From Microbotryomycetes sp. JL201 (taxonomy: Eukaryota > Basidiomycota > Microbotryomycetes), in contig JAQYUZ010000010.1 in assembly GCA_033819885.1 (NCBI GenBank), positions 417,959 through 481,958 on the forward strand: 64,000 bases of DNA, read 5' to 3'. Below the pieces are notes generated by a model. It had not been told where the DNA came from, made no database searches, and saw only the letters and a program-made list of their open reading frames with translations. The position numbers were made by a program, and so were the translations under genes. Below, one piece after another: positions 10,713 to 22,247 of this stretch (its first letter is position 1; the number at the start of each line of letters is the position of its first letter).

Positions 10713-12098
10713 TCAATCCTTTGCTTGGTACACGTGCCCGCTAATGGCAATTTCTACGTCTGCGTCAACGCCTCGACCTTGTGCTTCCAATTCGCGCACG
10801 CGTGGAATCACCTCGCGGCCAAACTGCTCCAACTCCTCCTGAAAGTGCAGAAACGCCGTCAACAAGAACGAGATCCCTAATGATTTGAACAACAAGATGC
10901 GGTCGACAACTTGATCTCGTGTACCAATCAATTTCGCTCTAAAGCCATCGTTGAACTGAACGGCTTGGTCCGTCTCTTTCAACGTTTTTGCCCACATGCC
11001 TTTACCGTCTGCAGAAGATTTGCCAGCGTGCTTGACTTCGTTCAAGAAAGCGGCGACGGCTTTGTCGTCTGCGTTGCCAACGATTTCGTGCAACGTGCGC
11101 AAGGCTTCTTCTTCCGTGTCTCTGACGATGATGAACGCATTCAGGCCGAACCGGACTTGACCCTCTCGTCCTTCTTCGATCGCTCGCCTCTTGGTGTCTT
11201 CGACTATATCTAGAATATCCTATTGCACGCGGAGGCATCAGGGTCCATCGATGGCTTGCTCGTCTGATAGTCAACTCACTTGAACCGTGCTCTGACCGTT
11301 CAGCAGCAACAAGTCGCTGACTCGCGCAGCCATTGCCCGTGCGTCTGCACTGTTGCCTCCTTGAAAGATTTCTGGACCAGGTTTCTGAACCGGTTGAGGC
11401 CTCAACGGATACTCGTTGAACTGATAAAAGTTGCCATGAAACGTGAACGATTTTTTGGCCGTCCAAATCCCTCGCAACGCTTTAATGAATTCTTCAGAGC
11501 GACGGTACCGCTCTGAATGTTCGAGCCATGGTTCGCCGATCGAACGGAATTCAGTGGCGAACCAACCAGAGACGACGTTGACGGCAATCCGACCTTTGGA
11601 ATAATGATCTATTGAACTGAGTTGCTTTGCGGCCAGAACTGGTTTGCAAGGTCCAGGAAGGATTGCAGCGATAATCTTGAGCTTTTGGGTGTGAGCGAGG
11701 ATGTGCTGCGATAGTGACACTGATTCGTGCTGGTACTCGGCTCCGTAGCCCGCCATGAAACGAATTTGAGTCAATCCATGCGAAAAACCATACTGTTCAG
11801 CTGTCTGGGCTAGTTTGACCTGCAGGAGCGGTAAAGATTTCACCGTCAAACTCGGATCTGCTGCTAGTCTCAGCTCATTGAGACTGACATTGTACTCGGG
11901 AGACCAGTCTGTGCGTTGAGGGATCTTGCTAATGACCAATCCCCCTGAAACGTTTGGCACCCAATAGCCAAACTGCAGCCCGTCTTGCGCCTGGTTACCG
12001 TTCGAAGCAAACAAATGGTCTGTGCCGTTGGTCCCATTTGTATCAGCGCTGTCCAGTCTAGGCGCTTTGCCATTCGTTCGCGCTACTCTTGGCGGCAT
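10713..12098 (-). CDS. FMNH2-dependent dimethylsulfone monooxygenase-like protein (SfnG type)
   Basis: Luciferase-like flavin monooxygenase. Exons on the minus strand are 12098..11280 and 11219..10713 (441 residues). The core starts with FGYWVPNVSGGLVISKIPQR, followed by QIRFMAGYGAEYQHESVS, GRIAVNVVSGWFATEF and EIFQGGNS. All are close to bacterial SfnG, which oxidises dimethylsulfone to methanesulfinate with reduced FMN supplied by a separate reductase. About 45 polar residues precede the bacterial-type start. No flavin reductase gene is visible in the window. The neighbouring SfnB-like gene supports a role in organosulfur use. The related SsuD (alkanesulfonate) activity is the main alternative. 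Confidence 0.88.
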
Positions 12099-13120
12099 GA
12101 TGTTGGTGTTTGTCTGAGAAGACAGCGAAAGTCTCCGAGTTGGCGCGTGAAAGCAAACTTTTTGCTTGAATCGATCTGGACGCGAAGAGGTTGTCTGCGC
12201 TTATCGCGTCACCGTGTCAGAGTCCCTGGTTTTCACAGTTATTGCACTTTAGAAAGCTAAAGCTCAGACTAAATGTCCTTGCGTGATCTAGCCCGGTCTT
12301 TGACGAGAGAGGATGGCGTGCGCGAGTTGACGCCATCGGGCGAAGGGTCGTTCTGTGCTTGCGAGGGCAAGTGGCGCAAGTGCTAGAGGGTCCCGATTCA
12401 AGTGCCGAGGTTCGCTAAAAGGCGCATCTGTCAGTGTGCTTGAATCTGGATCACGTGACTCGGAATTGTCGCATAGAACCGTGGCTCAAATTAGAGCTGC
12501 AATGCATTTTGATTTCTGAAGGAGACACCATACGACTTTGGCTTGGCTGTATACTGTCTAAAAGACGCCCGCGGTCCTGCTTGGTCCGCGCCTTGTTTCT
12601 TGTCCAGCCCATGCACCGCCTCTCATCCGTTTGAGCAGACGCTACTTGGGTTCAAAGAGCGTGCAGGCTCGATCCAGTGCTCCTTGACGGAACCTCGTAT
12701 CACGCCAAACCCTGATGATGCTTGGGCCAGAATAGACACCCATGCTGCAACGTACACGAAAGCGCGTCGCTCCCAGCAAGAGTGCGAATGTGTTCCGAAT
12801 GTTCTAGGCTCAAATATAAAGGGCAAGCGTCACTGCCGCTCTCGCGCGTACTCGGCAAGGCGAAGGCTTCGCTGTGCAACTAGCTGTAGTGCAATTCAGA
12901 CGATGGTGCGCCGCTCATTCCTTGAGCGTCGGTAGCAAGCACCCGCGCTATGCTCGCAATGATGTACGATATCCTTGCGACACATCGTCACGAGCTCGTC
13001 ACAGTATCGTTGCTTTGCTCAGCGTGATACGAGCACGCATGCCAGAGCGGTTTTCAGCAGACTACAAAGCAACTACCCGCATTGCTCACGCAATACATTG
13101 ATCGTAGTCTAATGTATTTG
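12099..13120. promoter_or_regulatory. Intergenic region upstream of the SfnG-like gene, with a TCACGTGA site
   Basis: No convincing gene in 1022 bases. A palindromic TCACGTGA lies at 12451..12458, about 350 bases upstream of the SfnG-like start codon. In ascomycete yeast this is the Cbf1 site used at sulfur-assimilation genes. The same octamer also occurs elsewhere in the window, so its role here is only a suggestion. Confidence 0.4.
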
Positions 13121-14490
13121 TCAGGACGCGTTTCCCATTTTGACAACGAGTCGTCCAAAAGAGTGATTGCCGCTGCGCATGCGATCCAGGGCGCCCTAAT
13201 GATTGCTTCAAGTGAGTGATTCTTCTGAGCAAAAAGATTGGCGTTGACTTACATTGACAGCTTCTAGGCCCCCTCCTACGATCTCGATTGGCGGGAGCAC
13301 AAGCTCTTTGCTCGCAATCAGATCTTCCAACAGGCGCATGAGTCCGTTTCCTACTGCAGCGTTCGTGTGAAACGTTTTGATCGGAACGTCGCACAACCTG
13401 ACATTGCGCGGCGATTGCCCCGGCAACCCGCTCAAACCGACGAGGAACACCTCGCGCTCGAGGTCCGACAATGTCTGCATCGCAAACTCGGCAGTCTGAC
13501 GTCCCACACAGTCGACGGCGTATCGGAGCTGCCCTTGTGTGATGTCGCGGACCTGCTGCACTGCCAGTTTGGGGTCGCTGCGGTCGACGATGTGCGAGAT
13601 GCCGAGAGCCCGGAGTCGAGCATCGTGCTTTGACTTGTCGGCCACGGCAATGACTCGCAAACCAGCAATATGGGCAAGCTGGGCAATCAAAAACCCTGTG
13701 ACGGTGGATCCTGTGCCATTTCATTAGTCGTGATCAGTACCGCGATCGTTTTTTACCAAGCTCACCGCCCCAGATCAACAGGTACTCTCCAAGGTGAACC
13801 TGAGGCGTCGAAATGGGCGAGTCTGTACCCGATAGCTTTATCCATTCTGGGCTTTCGCCTTCGGCGCCAATCGCCCATGTCCTTGGAGCAAACCCTCTGA
13901 TTGCGATCCCTAGAGCAGAACCGAGCACAAGAGCTGCAGCGACTGCGCCGACACCCAGAGCTGCACACTGCTCGACAGACACGTCGTCCGGCACCGTACC
14001 GAGACAATGTTCGCTTGCGACTGCGTACTGCTGAAAAGCCGACGTGCGATAATCTCGATAAGCCGTGGACGGACCAAACACTCGATCACCGGGTTGCCAT
14101 CGTTGAACGCGCGAACCGACCTTGACAATCGTGCCAGCATAGTCTCTGCCGCAGAGTGCTGGCAGGGTCGGAAGCCCAAATCCAAAGTCTGCGCTCTTCC
14201 AGTCACTATACGTCATTGACGCATCTACACCGGTCAAAGCACGACTCTGCCTGCTCGTGATCTCTGGTCACTCACACTGGATTCAAGCCGATCGCTTCTA
14301 TCCGAATCAACACTTCGTCGGGCGAATTGAGCGACGGCAGCGGGATTTCGGTCAATTCGTACCGCGACTTTGGTGCATGAAGCAGCAGAGCTTCTTGCTT
14401 CGGTGGGTTCCTGAACCTGAGTGTGTACGGCATTGCTGGTGAGCTGGTCGTCGAGTTGACCTTGAATTTCTCAAGCGCGGCACCGGTCAT
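13121..14490 (-). CDS. Medium-chain dehydrogenase/reductase, quinone-oxidoreductase-like
   Basis: Minus-strand exons 14490..14276, 14205..13766, 13710..13253 and 13195..13121 encode 395 residues. The N-terminal GroES-like fold shows IEAIGLNPVDWKSADFGFG, CGRDYAGTIVKVGS and WQPGDRVFG. The Rossmann region starts at LIWGGSTVTGFLIAQLAH (NAD(P)-binding glycine motif). The last exon gives ALDRMRSGNHSFGRLVVKMG, the usual MDR end. Structural zinc Cys clusters are not visible, so a zinc-free reductase of the toxD/CipB-like fungal group is likely. It lies inside the sulfur gene group and faces the SfnB-like gene. A link to sulfur metabolism is inferred from position only. Confidence 0.87.
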
Positions 14491-14994
14491 GATTCGTTTC
14501 TTTTGATGCAGACGAAAGGGTCAATGGGAGGATTTTCGAATTGCATCATTGAACCGGACATCCACGTCTGGTCCCCTCGAGGCATCCCCCTGAGGCTGCT
14601 CCCTATTGGGCTAGCTCCCAGCTCGCGCAAAATGTCGTGCTCAGCACGTCAGCACCCTCTCTCCCCTGCTGCTGGCCTGAAAGGGCAGGCCCCGTCCCAA
14701 ATAGCACCCTAACTAAACTTGTAGGCATTGATGCTGACATGACATTGGTCAAGTACAGGTCAACAACCGCTCATCATCGCAAATTCTGATTTTTTGTGGG
14801 CTCGGGCAAAAACCTCGTTCGAGCTCGTCATTTGCCTGGACGGACGAAATCGAATGGCGTTTTGGACTAAACAGAAGGATGCGGGGACAAGTCGCCCCGC
14901 AAATAAACCTCGTCAGAAGATTGCGAAATCAGGCTCAAGGTGCAACTGATTTTGACGACCTGCAGTCTTTTTTCTTTCTGCCGACAAGCAGACC
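14491..14994. promoter_or_regulatory. Divergent promoter of the MDR and SfnB-like genes
   Basis: These 504 bases separate two divergent start codons and contain no ORF of note, so the two oxidoreductase genes probably share control elements here. I could not identify a specific binding site. Confidence 0.5.
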
Positions 14995-16558
14995 ATGTCG
15001 CCTGCCATCGCCCAGCCCGCTCCCCCTCCATCATCATTCCAGTCGCTGGACTTGACCACTTCGTCCAAGTCTGCAGCGGCAGATGTAGACGGCAAAGTGC
15101 AATACCCTTCGTATGCCTCTACGTCCGTACCCCGGACATTCGACGAGTTTCTCGCCCGGGCATACGAAGTTGCCGAGTTGCTTGCTTTTGATGTTGCCGA
15201 ACGTGATCGAGACAACATTGTTCCTTACCGCCAAGTCCAGTTGTTGAAAGACAGCGGTCTCGTCACGGCTCTCGGTCCGGTGGAACACGGTGGTGGCGGA
15301 CTTTCATATGCTCAAGGCTTGAAGCTACAACGTGCAGTATCAACTGGAGACGGATCGATTGGTCAACTCCTCGCGTACCACTACTTGTGGTCTTACACGG
15401 CTTGGGTCGTCGGTACCAAAGAGCAGGCTGCACGTGAAGCAGAACGGTTCGTACACGTTTGACCAGGTCAATTTGCCTCGAACTGAATCGAAAGCTTTTG
15501 ACAGGTACACGAGAAACAAGTACTTTATCGGAGGCGCAGTCAATCCGCGGTAGGTACACGTTGTCTCGCTGCTTGCCCAGAGCTAACGATCTGCCTCTCA
15601 GCGACTCTGACTTGAACGTCACCGAGACTGCTGACGGCCAAAGTCTCGTCTTCAACGGTCGCAAAGCCTTCTCTACAGGATCAAAGATTTCCGACCTGAC
15701 GGTGCTCGAAGGCGTTTTCGCTGGTACCGAGACGCACGTGTTTGCATTGGCAGAGTCGAAGCAACCGGGTATCGTGTACGGTGACGACTGGAAAGACGTA
15801 CTTGGAATGCGAGGTACCCAGTCCGGCTCGATCACCATCACGAACGTCGTAGTGCCATGGTCTGGCGCTCTCGGTTTCGATCCTCGAACGAAAACGTTTC
15901 AACCTCTCGGTGCCTTTAATACGCTTCTCTTGCCGAGCATTCAAGTCACATTCAGCAACTTTTATTTGGGAATCGCTCAGGGCGCTTTGGCCAAGGCGGC
16001 TCGATATACCGTCAAGAACACACGAGCTTGGCCGTTCGCAGGCGACGTTAAATCGACCGGTCACGAAGAGTTCTACATCCAAGAGACATACGGCGAGTTG
16101 CAAGCCAAGTTGTGGGCTCTCGAGGCTCAACTTGATCGGGTCGGTCAAGAGATTGGCGACCTCGTTGATAGACCAGACAGGCAAGTTGGCGAGCAAGAGC
16201 GTGGTCTCGTTGCCGTCAGGATCGCAGCCACAAAAGTCACGGCGACAGAGATTGCTCTTGAGGTGACAAACAAGATCTACGAAGTGCTCGGAGCCAGAAG
16301 TATCGCATTCAAAGCTGGGTTTGATCATTTCTGGTGAGGTCCAATGGCGATCTGACCTAGTTTGGCGTTACTGATACAAGGATTTTTCGTAGGCGCAACG
16401 TGCGCACACACACTTTGCATGACCCCAAGCCTCACAAGTCTGCAGAAGTAGGTCGTTTCGTTTTGACCGGCGAGTTGCCCGAGGTAAGCTATGTGAGCTC
16501 GAACTACTGATGGTTGTGCTAATTGCGTTGTTATCGACAGCCAACTTGGTATACCTAG
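14995..16558 (+). CDS. SfnB/DszC-like acyl-CoA dehydrogenase-fold flavoprotein
   Basis: Exons 14995..15446, 15505..15549, 15602..16333, 16393..16483 and 16541..16558 encode 445 residues. The acyl-CoA dehydrogenase fold shows VEHGGGGLSYAQGLKLQRAV and IGQLLAYHYLW in the N-terminal helices, then RYTRNKYFIGGAVNPRDSDL, GRKAFSTGSKISD and GTQSGSITITNVVVPW in the beta domain. The C-terminal helices end with RNVRTHTLHDPKPHK. This matches the SfnB 'sulfur acquisition oxidoreductase' group, close to DszC, rather than mitochondrial beta-oxidation enzymes. No mitochondrial presequence is evident. The neighbouring SfnG-like gene suggests joint use in taking sulfur from organic sulfones; the exact substrate is unknown. 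Confidence 0.87.
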
Positions 16559-17466
16559 GCATTTGTCGTTGTCGTACCGAATGCTAGCAACGATGTAATC
16601 TCAGCACCCTTCTGCCCGACCTGCTTTTGAACGTTTTTGAAACTGTGGCGGATTCGCCAGAATGGGATCCACGTCTTCGAGCTGGTAATTGGAGCACAGT
16701 CAGAGAAGGGAATGAGTGACTAACGAAGCCATCTTGGGACGAACCTCAACCTCGGTCAGATTCTGCAATCTCAAACACACCCGAGATCGCCTCGTATTCG
16801 GTTTCGAGCAATGTGACTTATTGTGTCATGTCGTACGCAAACATTCTATGCCATCTCAGCACTAGACTCATCTCTATGGCACGGTAAGCGTCACTGTCCT
16901 CGCCCAAGTGCCGCTTGACCCTTGCGAGAAGCAATGTGATGATGTCGAAGAGCTCGATTCGAGGTCGTGTACAGAGAAAGATGCGCGGGATCTCTTCCAT
17001 GTCACATGTAGTGGTAGATCAGGATTCTGGCAACATGCTATGGTCGACTTGAACAGGATGCAAGTCCGCGGCGAGCACTTTGTGCCTCCTCTGTGAGCAT
17101 GGCGAAGATGGACGGCTGGATCTTCTTGAGCGGCGTACACAATGAGTCGATGTACCAAATCGCGATGCCAGCAAGAGAAGGTCACGTGACTTCTGAGGGA
17201 GAGGCAACAAAAGACCGTCAAACGAGCGTCATTTTCACGACCGTGGGGATTCAGGGTGTCATGTATGATGCGTGTAGGCTTGCTTTTGTCGCGAGCGAGC
17301 GAGACAAAAGACAAAAGGCCGTTCGATGCTGCGGAATCCAAGCCGGGCCGTGCGCTATCTGGTTTCCGTTCGTTCAGTCTGGCACGCCATGGCGACTTCA
17401 GGTGAGCGAGCAACACGACGATCGAGACGGCGACTGCTGACACGCGTGCGCGGTGCAGTGCTGGCA
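16559..17466. other. Intergenic, uncertain exon-like pieces
   Basis: On the minus strand a 60-codon open stretch (16818..17000) and a longer one (16874..17488) look slightly protein-like, but no consistent gene model or family emerged. A TCACGTGA octamer lies at 17182..17189. The last part should be the farnesyltransferase promoter. Confidence 0.3.
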
Positions 17467-19030
17467 ATGAATTGGGTGCCGACGCCAACGGACGGCCTGC
17501 AGTCCGATACGCTCACAGCGCAGCTCGACGCAGAGCAAGAGATTAGCTCGTTGCTGACGACACACATGACCACGAACGGATCGAGCGCCGTGCTGCACCG
17601 CGCCGAGCACGTTGCCTTCTTATCTTCGTTCTTGCGTGACAAGCTGCACAGCGCGTTCACGGCCTTGGACGCATCCCGCCCGTGGCTGTTGTACTGGTGT
17701 ATCCACTCACTCGCGCTGCTGGACCGTCAAGTCGATGATTCCGCGCAAGACCGTGTCATCGCCACCCTCGCGAGCTGCCACAATCCAAAAACCGGAGGCT
17801 ACGGCGGCGGACCAGGCCAGCTGAGTCATCTCGCTCCATCCTACGCAACCGTATCAACGCTGTGCTACATGGGTCAGCGCGGCTGGGACTCTATCGACAG
17901 GCGAGCCCAAGGTTCGCGAGCGCTCACGTGACTTGACCTCTGACCTCCCGTCAATTGTCTACAGGCCAGGCATGTACAAGTTCCTCATGTCGCTGAAACA
18001 GCCTGATGGCTCATTCATCATGCACAAGGGTGGAGAAGTCGATGTCAGGTCAGTCTCATCCTTGGAAAGGGTTTCGCTCGAAGAGCTCACAAAGGGCTTG
18101 ATTTGCCACAGAGGATGCTACTGCGCCCTCGTCATCGCTTCCCTCTTGAACATGTTAACTCCCGAGCTCGCGCACAATACAAGTCAGTTCATCGCGTCGT
18201 GCCAGACCTACGAAGGCGGCTTGGCATCGTCAGCCGCCACTGTCGACTCTGCCACTACAAATGCACCACCTCTCGGTGAAGCTCACGGAGGCTATGCGTT
18301 TTGCGCGCTCGCATCATACGCCATGCTCAGACCTCTCGACGACCCAAACAGTCCGGCAAACGCTGCGCCCCGTACCGACAAAACACGAAAACGACTCGAC
18401 TTAGATAATTTGTTGAGGTGGTCTTGCTCGATGCAAGCCATGCCAATCGAAGGTGGAGGATTCAGAGGAAGGACAAACAAACTCGTAGACGGTTGCTACT
18501 CGCTTTGGTGTGGTGGCCTGTTTGGTTTGCTTGGAGGATTAATAGCCGAGCGAGGTCTTGACTTTCAAACGGACTTGTACGACAGAAGTGAGTATCGTTC
18601 CAGGTCACAGCTTTCAGGGAATTAGACTGAATTGTCTACGACGTCAGGCGCGCTACAGGAATACGTCTTGTACGCGGCTCAAGCGCCTCGTGGCGGTTTG
18701 AGAGACAAACCAGGCAAACATCCAGACGGTTACCATACTTGTTACAACTTGTCTGGCTTGACGGCTGCCCAGCACCAACATGTCCTCGAACGAAAAACAG
18801 TTGAAGCCAAACGGACAGCGTTTGTCTCGCCCTTTAGCGAATCGGGAGTCGTCGACGTTGATGGGCGAACGATGGCGAACCCAGAGATGATGATCGGCGA
18901 CAACGAGAGTCAAGAACAGGCGCAAAAGAGAATGAGAGAACAGTGGTCGAGAGCTGTTGCATGGCAAGAAGGTGAAAAGATGATCGTAGGCGATCAAGGC
19001 AACGAAGTTGTGAGTGCTGTGAAAGTTTGA
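17467..19030 (+). CDS. RAM1: Protein farnesyltransferase beta subunit
   Basis: Catalytic beta subunit that attaches farnesyl to CaaX-box Cys residues (Ras, mating factors). Exons 17467..17900, 17965..18048, 18112..18587 and 18648..19030 encode 458 residues. Prenyltransferase repeats are clear: GGYGGGPGQLSHLAPSYA, SLKQPDGSFIMHKGGEVDVR, CYCALVIASLLNML and EAHGGYAFCALASYAML. The zinc ligands are the Asp and Cys of VDGCYSLW and the His of YHTCYNLSGL. A charged extension follows. The first intron (17901..17964) uses a GC donor (ACAG|GCGAGC); only this junction restores the SIDRPGMYKFLM frame with an intron of normal size. In-frame ATGs at 17326 and 17389 could give a longer N-terminus. Confidence 0.93.
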
Positions 19031-19313
19031 CCCGGAACGTCGAGCAACCATTGACCTCTCTAGCTGTGCATCGACAGTTGCCTGCACATCCCATTTTCAA
19101 CCTTGTTCAAACACATTGCCTGGCCATGTTGAACTACTTTTACCGTCAAGCTTGACGGCTCATTGTTTGCCCGCATTTGCAACTCGTTCGTTTAATGCCA
19201 GTCCATGCCTTTTGGATGCGAAAAAAACAAAAAACAATGCTTTATCAACACGACATGTGAATTCTACTTGTCTACAGAGAAACCCAAAGACAGCTGAAAA
19301 CATGGAGTTTGAT

Positions 19314-20368
19314 TCAATCCTTTTTGCCTTTTGACAATTCCCAAAACTGTCTCTCGCCTTCTTCGATCGCCTTGTCGACTTGACCCATCAGATCTGGAGT
19401 CCCTTGCATCAACAAAGACGTAGTTCTCGAATGTTGGCTTCCTTTCGCTTGTCCACCAACTGAAGGACGTGGCGAGTCGAGACTCAACAAGTCGTTCAAC
19501 TCTTGCTGTTCTTTGTCAAGTTGAATCAACTTTTGACCTTCACTCGTCGTGTCGTCGTACATCCTTGACTGCAGTCCTCCAACCTTGTCATTGTCGTGTT
19601 GATGAATCTTGGACTCGAGTGTTTGAGCTTCGAGGTGTAAATTCGAACCCTGACCATCTTGTCCAACGTGATGCGACGGTCCCTGAGTGAATGGCGTTCT
19701 AGATTGAGAAGGCAAAGACACTGAGCCAATTCGCTGATTCCTCATAGGTGTCCTGAACTCTGGTGAAGAATGGTCGCTCGGTTCGAATGATGACAACGAG
19801 TCGTCTGATCCGAGTTGATGCAAAGGTCCGTCGAGACCATCGTCATCTTGCAATGACCTGTCTTTGCGAGACAATGTAGCCAACGACATGGCATCATCCG
19901 CTCGGCCATTCGCTTTGCGAGCGACGTCGCCTGTAGTGAGCATGGGCGCATCCTCGTCGTATGACTCTTCGTTGTTGCTCGACAGCAATGAAGTGTGCGC
20001 ATGACTCTGCCGCCTGATGCTCGCGCCGTGACCTCGCGAGGCGGCCTCGGGGTCCTTGATGAATTGTCGATACTTGAGATAGTTGTACATGCCGATACCT
20101 GCACAAGCGCTTGCATGAGCACGTCATGTATTTGATCAGTCAAGGAAAAGATTACTGACCGCAAATGGTAATGACGAGACCGCTGACGTTGATGGGCGTG
20201 AGCTGGTCATGGAAAATGAACATGGACAGGAAAATGGTGCCAACTTCTTTAAAGATACCGGCAACGGAGCTGACGAATTGCTGAATGTCAGCGGAGAAAA
20301 GCTTGTTACTGGCTGATGTGCCTCACAGCGTGACGACAGACGTTCGCTGGATAAGACTGTCAGACAGC

Positions 20369-20437
<69 letters not shown>

Positions 20438-22009
20438 CATCAGAGTACTTCAACCAACTTGCCCGACAGGCAGACCCACCCAAACTCGGTCACGTTCATA
20501 CAGAACGCCAGCACGCCAGGAAACAAGATCGCGCCCAACGTCGACAACGTGGCCCAAAACGAACCAAAAAATCTCTCGTCCGCAAAGACGGTCCACCACC
20601 CGTCCCACAACATGCTGCATGTCGCCAACGTCAAGCCCATCATGGGTGCGAGCCAAAACAAGGTTGCGATGGGATTGTTCATTCCCAGCGCTTCCTTGTC
20701 CAACAGAATCTGCGTAAGAGACCATCGCAGACCGCCGAGAGCCGATGCCGTCAACACTTCGACCATGCCCGCAAAGTCGAATTGTGTTTCCGTTGAAACC
20801 ATAAGAATGACTCCGGCTGTGATGATGGCGATGATGCCGACAAGTTTCCACGTTGGCACTTCTAAGCGGAACAAGAAAGCAAACACGAGCACAAATGCAA
20901 GTGACGACGACTTGCACATCGCTGTGGGCCTCGCGAGTGAGCAATGGAGATTGCGTGCGGACAGTATGGACTCACTGTAAAAGCTGAGCGTGATTGATCG
21001 CAAACTGAGGTTGGACAAGCCAATATCCAGCCCTGTCGCGACACCGCACGGAGCCACACTCTTGCTGCGAATTAGATGTGTAAGCAATAGCCCAAGTTCC
21101 CGATCTTGCGACCACGTACGCATAGTCCGACGCCTTTGGCCTCGCTGTCGGTCGAAGGTTTTTGAAAAAGCTAAGGGTCAACCCTGCCAGGGTCCACTGC
21201 ACGAGCATGTGACACGACGTGACAAACAAGGGAAACGGAAAGTCGTAGTGATCGGATGAAAACATCCATTTGTCTGTCGAGAAGCGAGTGAGTGGATCTT
21301 TGTCGGCGTAAAGGTGGAAGTTGCTCTCACTGTAGACTGATATACACGTCGAGAACGTGTACCATGCTGCGATGAACAAGCAATTGATCATTGCCGTTCT
21401 CCACCACAATGCCTGTTTCGTGCGCTTGTCCAAGTCTGACAGCGAACTGAGCGGACCGCCACCCGACTGGCTGGCGATGCTGCCACCTGCGCCGTGCTGC
21501 CGCCGTTGTCCGCTCGTGCGCCCGTCTGCGGTCGCGTTGTGGTGTCCGAGTGGGTGGAATGGCCGTTGCGATGCCGAATAGCTGCGCTGTTGCCTCGTTG
21601 TGCCACCGTTCGCCGAGCCTGACGACGTATGCTTGCCAAGCTCGCTCGCGCTCATGCTAGGCTCCCATGCCAAGCCGTCATCGTCGTCGTCGTTTCGTGC
21701 ATGCCGACCTAGTGCGCTGCTGCTCATGCTGCTCGCTGACGCCGACGATCGTCGCCGTCGCCCGCGCGCTCGCCTGTTTGTCCCTCCATCCTCGTCGTCG
21801 TCGTCGCCGTTCAGGTGCCATGGGTCCTCAACGTCGTCGTCACTGCTGTGTCGCGCGTCAAACAGGACGCCGCGTGTGCTTGTCAATGTCGCGTCGTCGT
21901 CGTCGAGCGAAGCGCGCGCGTGCGTCGCCTGCCCAGTGTACATGTCTACACCCCGTGGCTCGTACGCGTCTTGCTCGACCAGTCTCTGAGCCCGACCCGG
22001 GTCTGCCAT
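19314..22009 (-). CDS. Nucleotide-sugar/triose-phosphate-type transporter (SLC35C2-like)
   Basis: Multi-span transporter of the TPT/SLC35 group, expected in Golgi or ER membranes. Minus-strand exons: 22009..21120, 21064..20976, 20921..20480, 20356..20327 (30 bases), 20269..20160 and 20098..19314; 781 residues. A polar, Asp/Ser-rich cytosolic N-terminus of about 180 residues precedes about ten membrane spans. Diagnostic segments are CGVATGLDIGLSNLSL, SFYTMCKSSSLAFVLVF, LGGLRWSLTQILL and LIQRTSVVTLSVAGIFKEV. The latter is assembled over two introns, including the 30-base exon. A long Ser/Gln-rich tail follows. The transported substrate is unknown; yeast Ymd8 and animal SLC35C2 are the nearest named relatives I can think of. 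Confidence 0.87.
20370..20436. repeat. (GA)n microsatellite inside an intron
   Basis: About 65 bases of almost pure GA (CT on the transcribed strand), interrupted once by GATAGA. It occupies the middle of intron 20357..20479 of the SLC35-like gene. In the transcript it forms a long CU tract upstream of the 3' splice site. Confidence 0.95.
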
Positions 22010-22247
22010 CGCGCGCGCGCACACTGTCGCTCGTCTCTTGCTTGGCGCGCAGGAAGCCAACGTCCGTCGCTCGGGCCTCTCCACGAGTGACGCCCCGTGA
22101 CCGCGACGGCGACATGCACAAGAAAAAAAAAAAAAAAGCGTCACGGTGCGGATTGACAAGCACAAGCCAAGTATAAACACGAGGAAAATATCGAAACAAA
22201 CAAACAAACAAACGAATAGCCGTCGTCGAAAAACACGAAACAACACA

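Noticed and set aside
16874-17488. A 204-codon minus-strand ORF near the farnesyltransferase start
   Set aside because: No ATG context, domain or splice support, and part overlaps the first exon of the farnesyltransferase gene.
20459-20980. A 173-codon plus-strand ORF
   Set aside because: It is antisense to an exon of the SLC35-like transporter whose membrane segments are clearly recognisable.
21667-22176. A 169-codon Arg/Cys-rich plus-strand ORF
   Set aside because: Antisense to the Asp/Ser-rich N-terminus of the transporter; such low-complexity DNA keeps several frames open.
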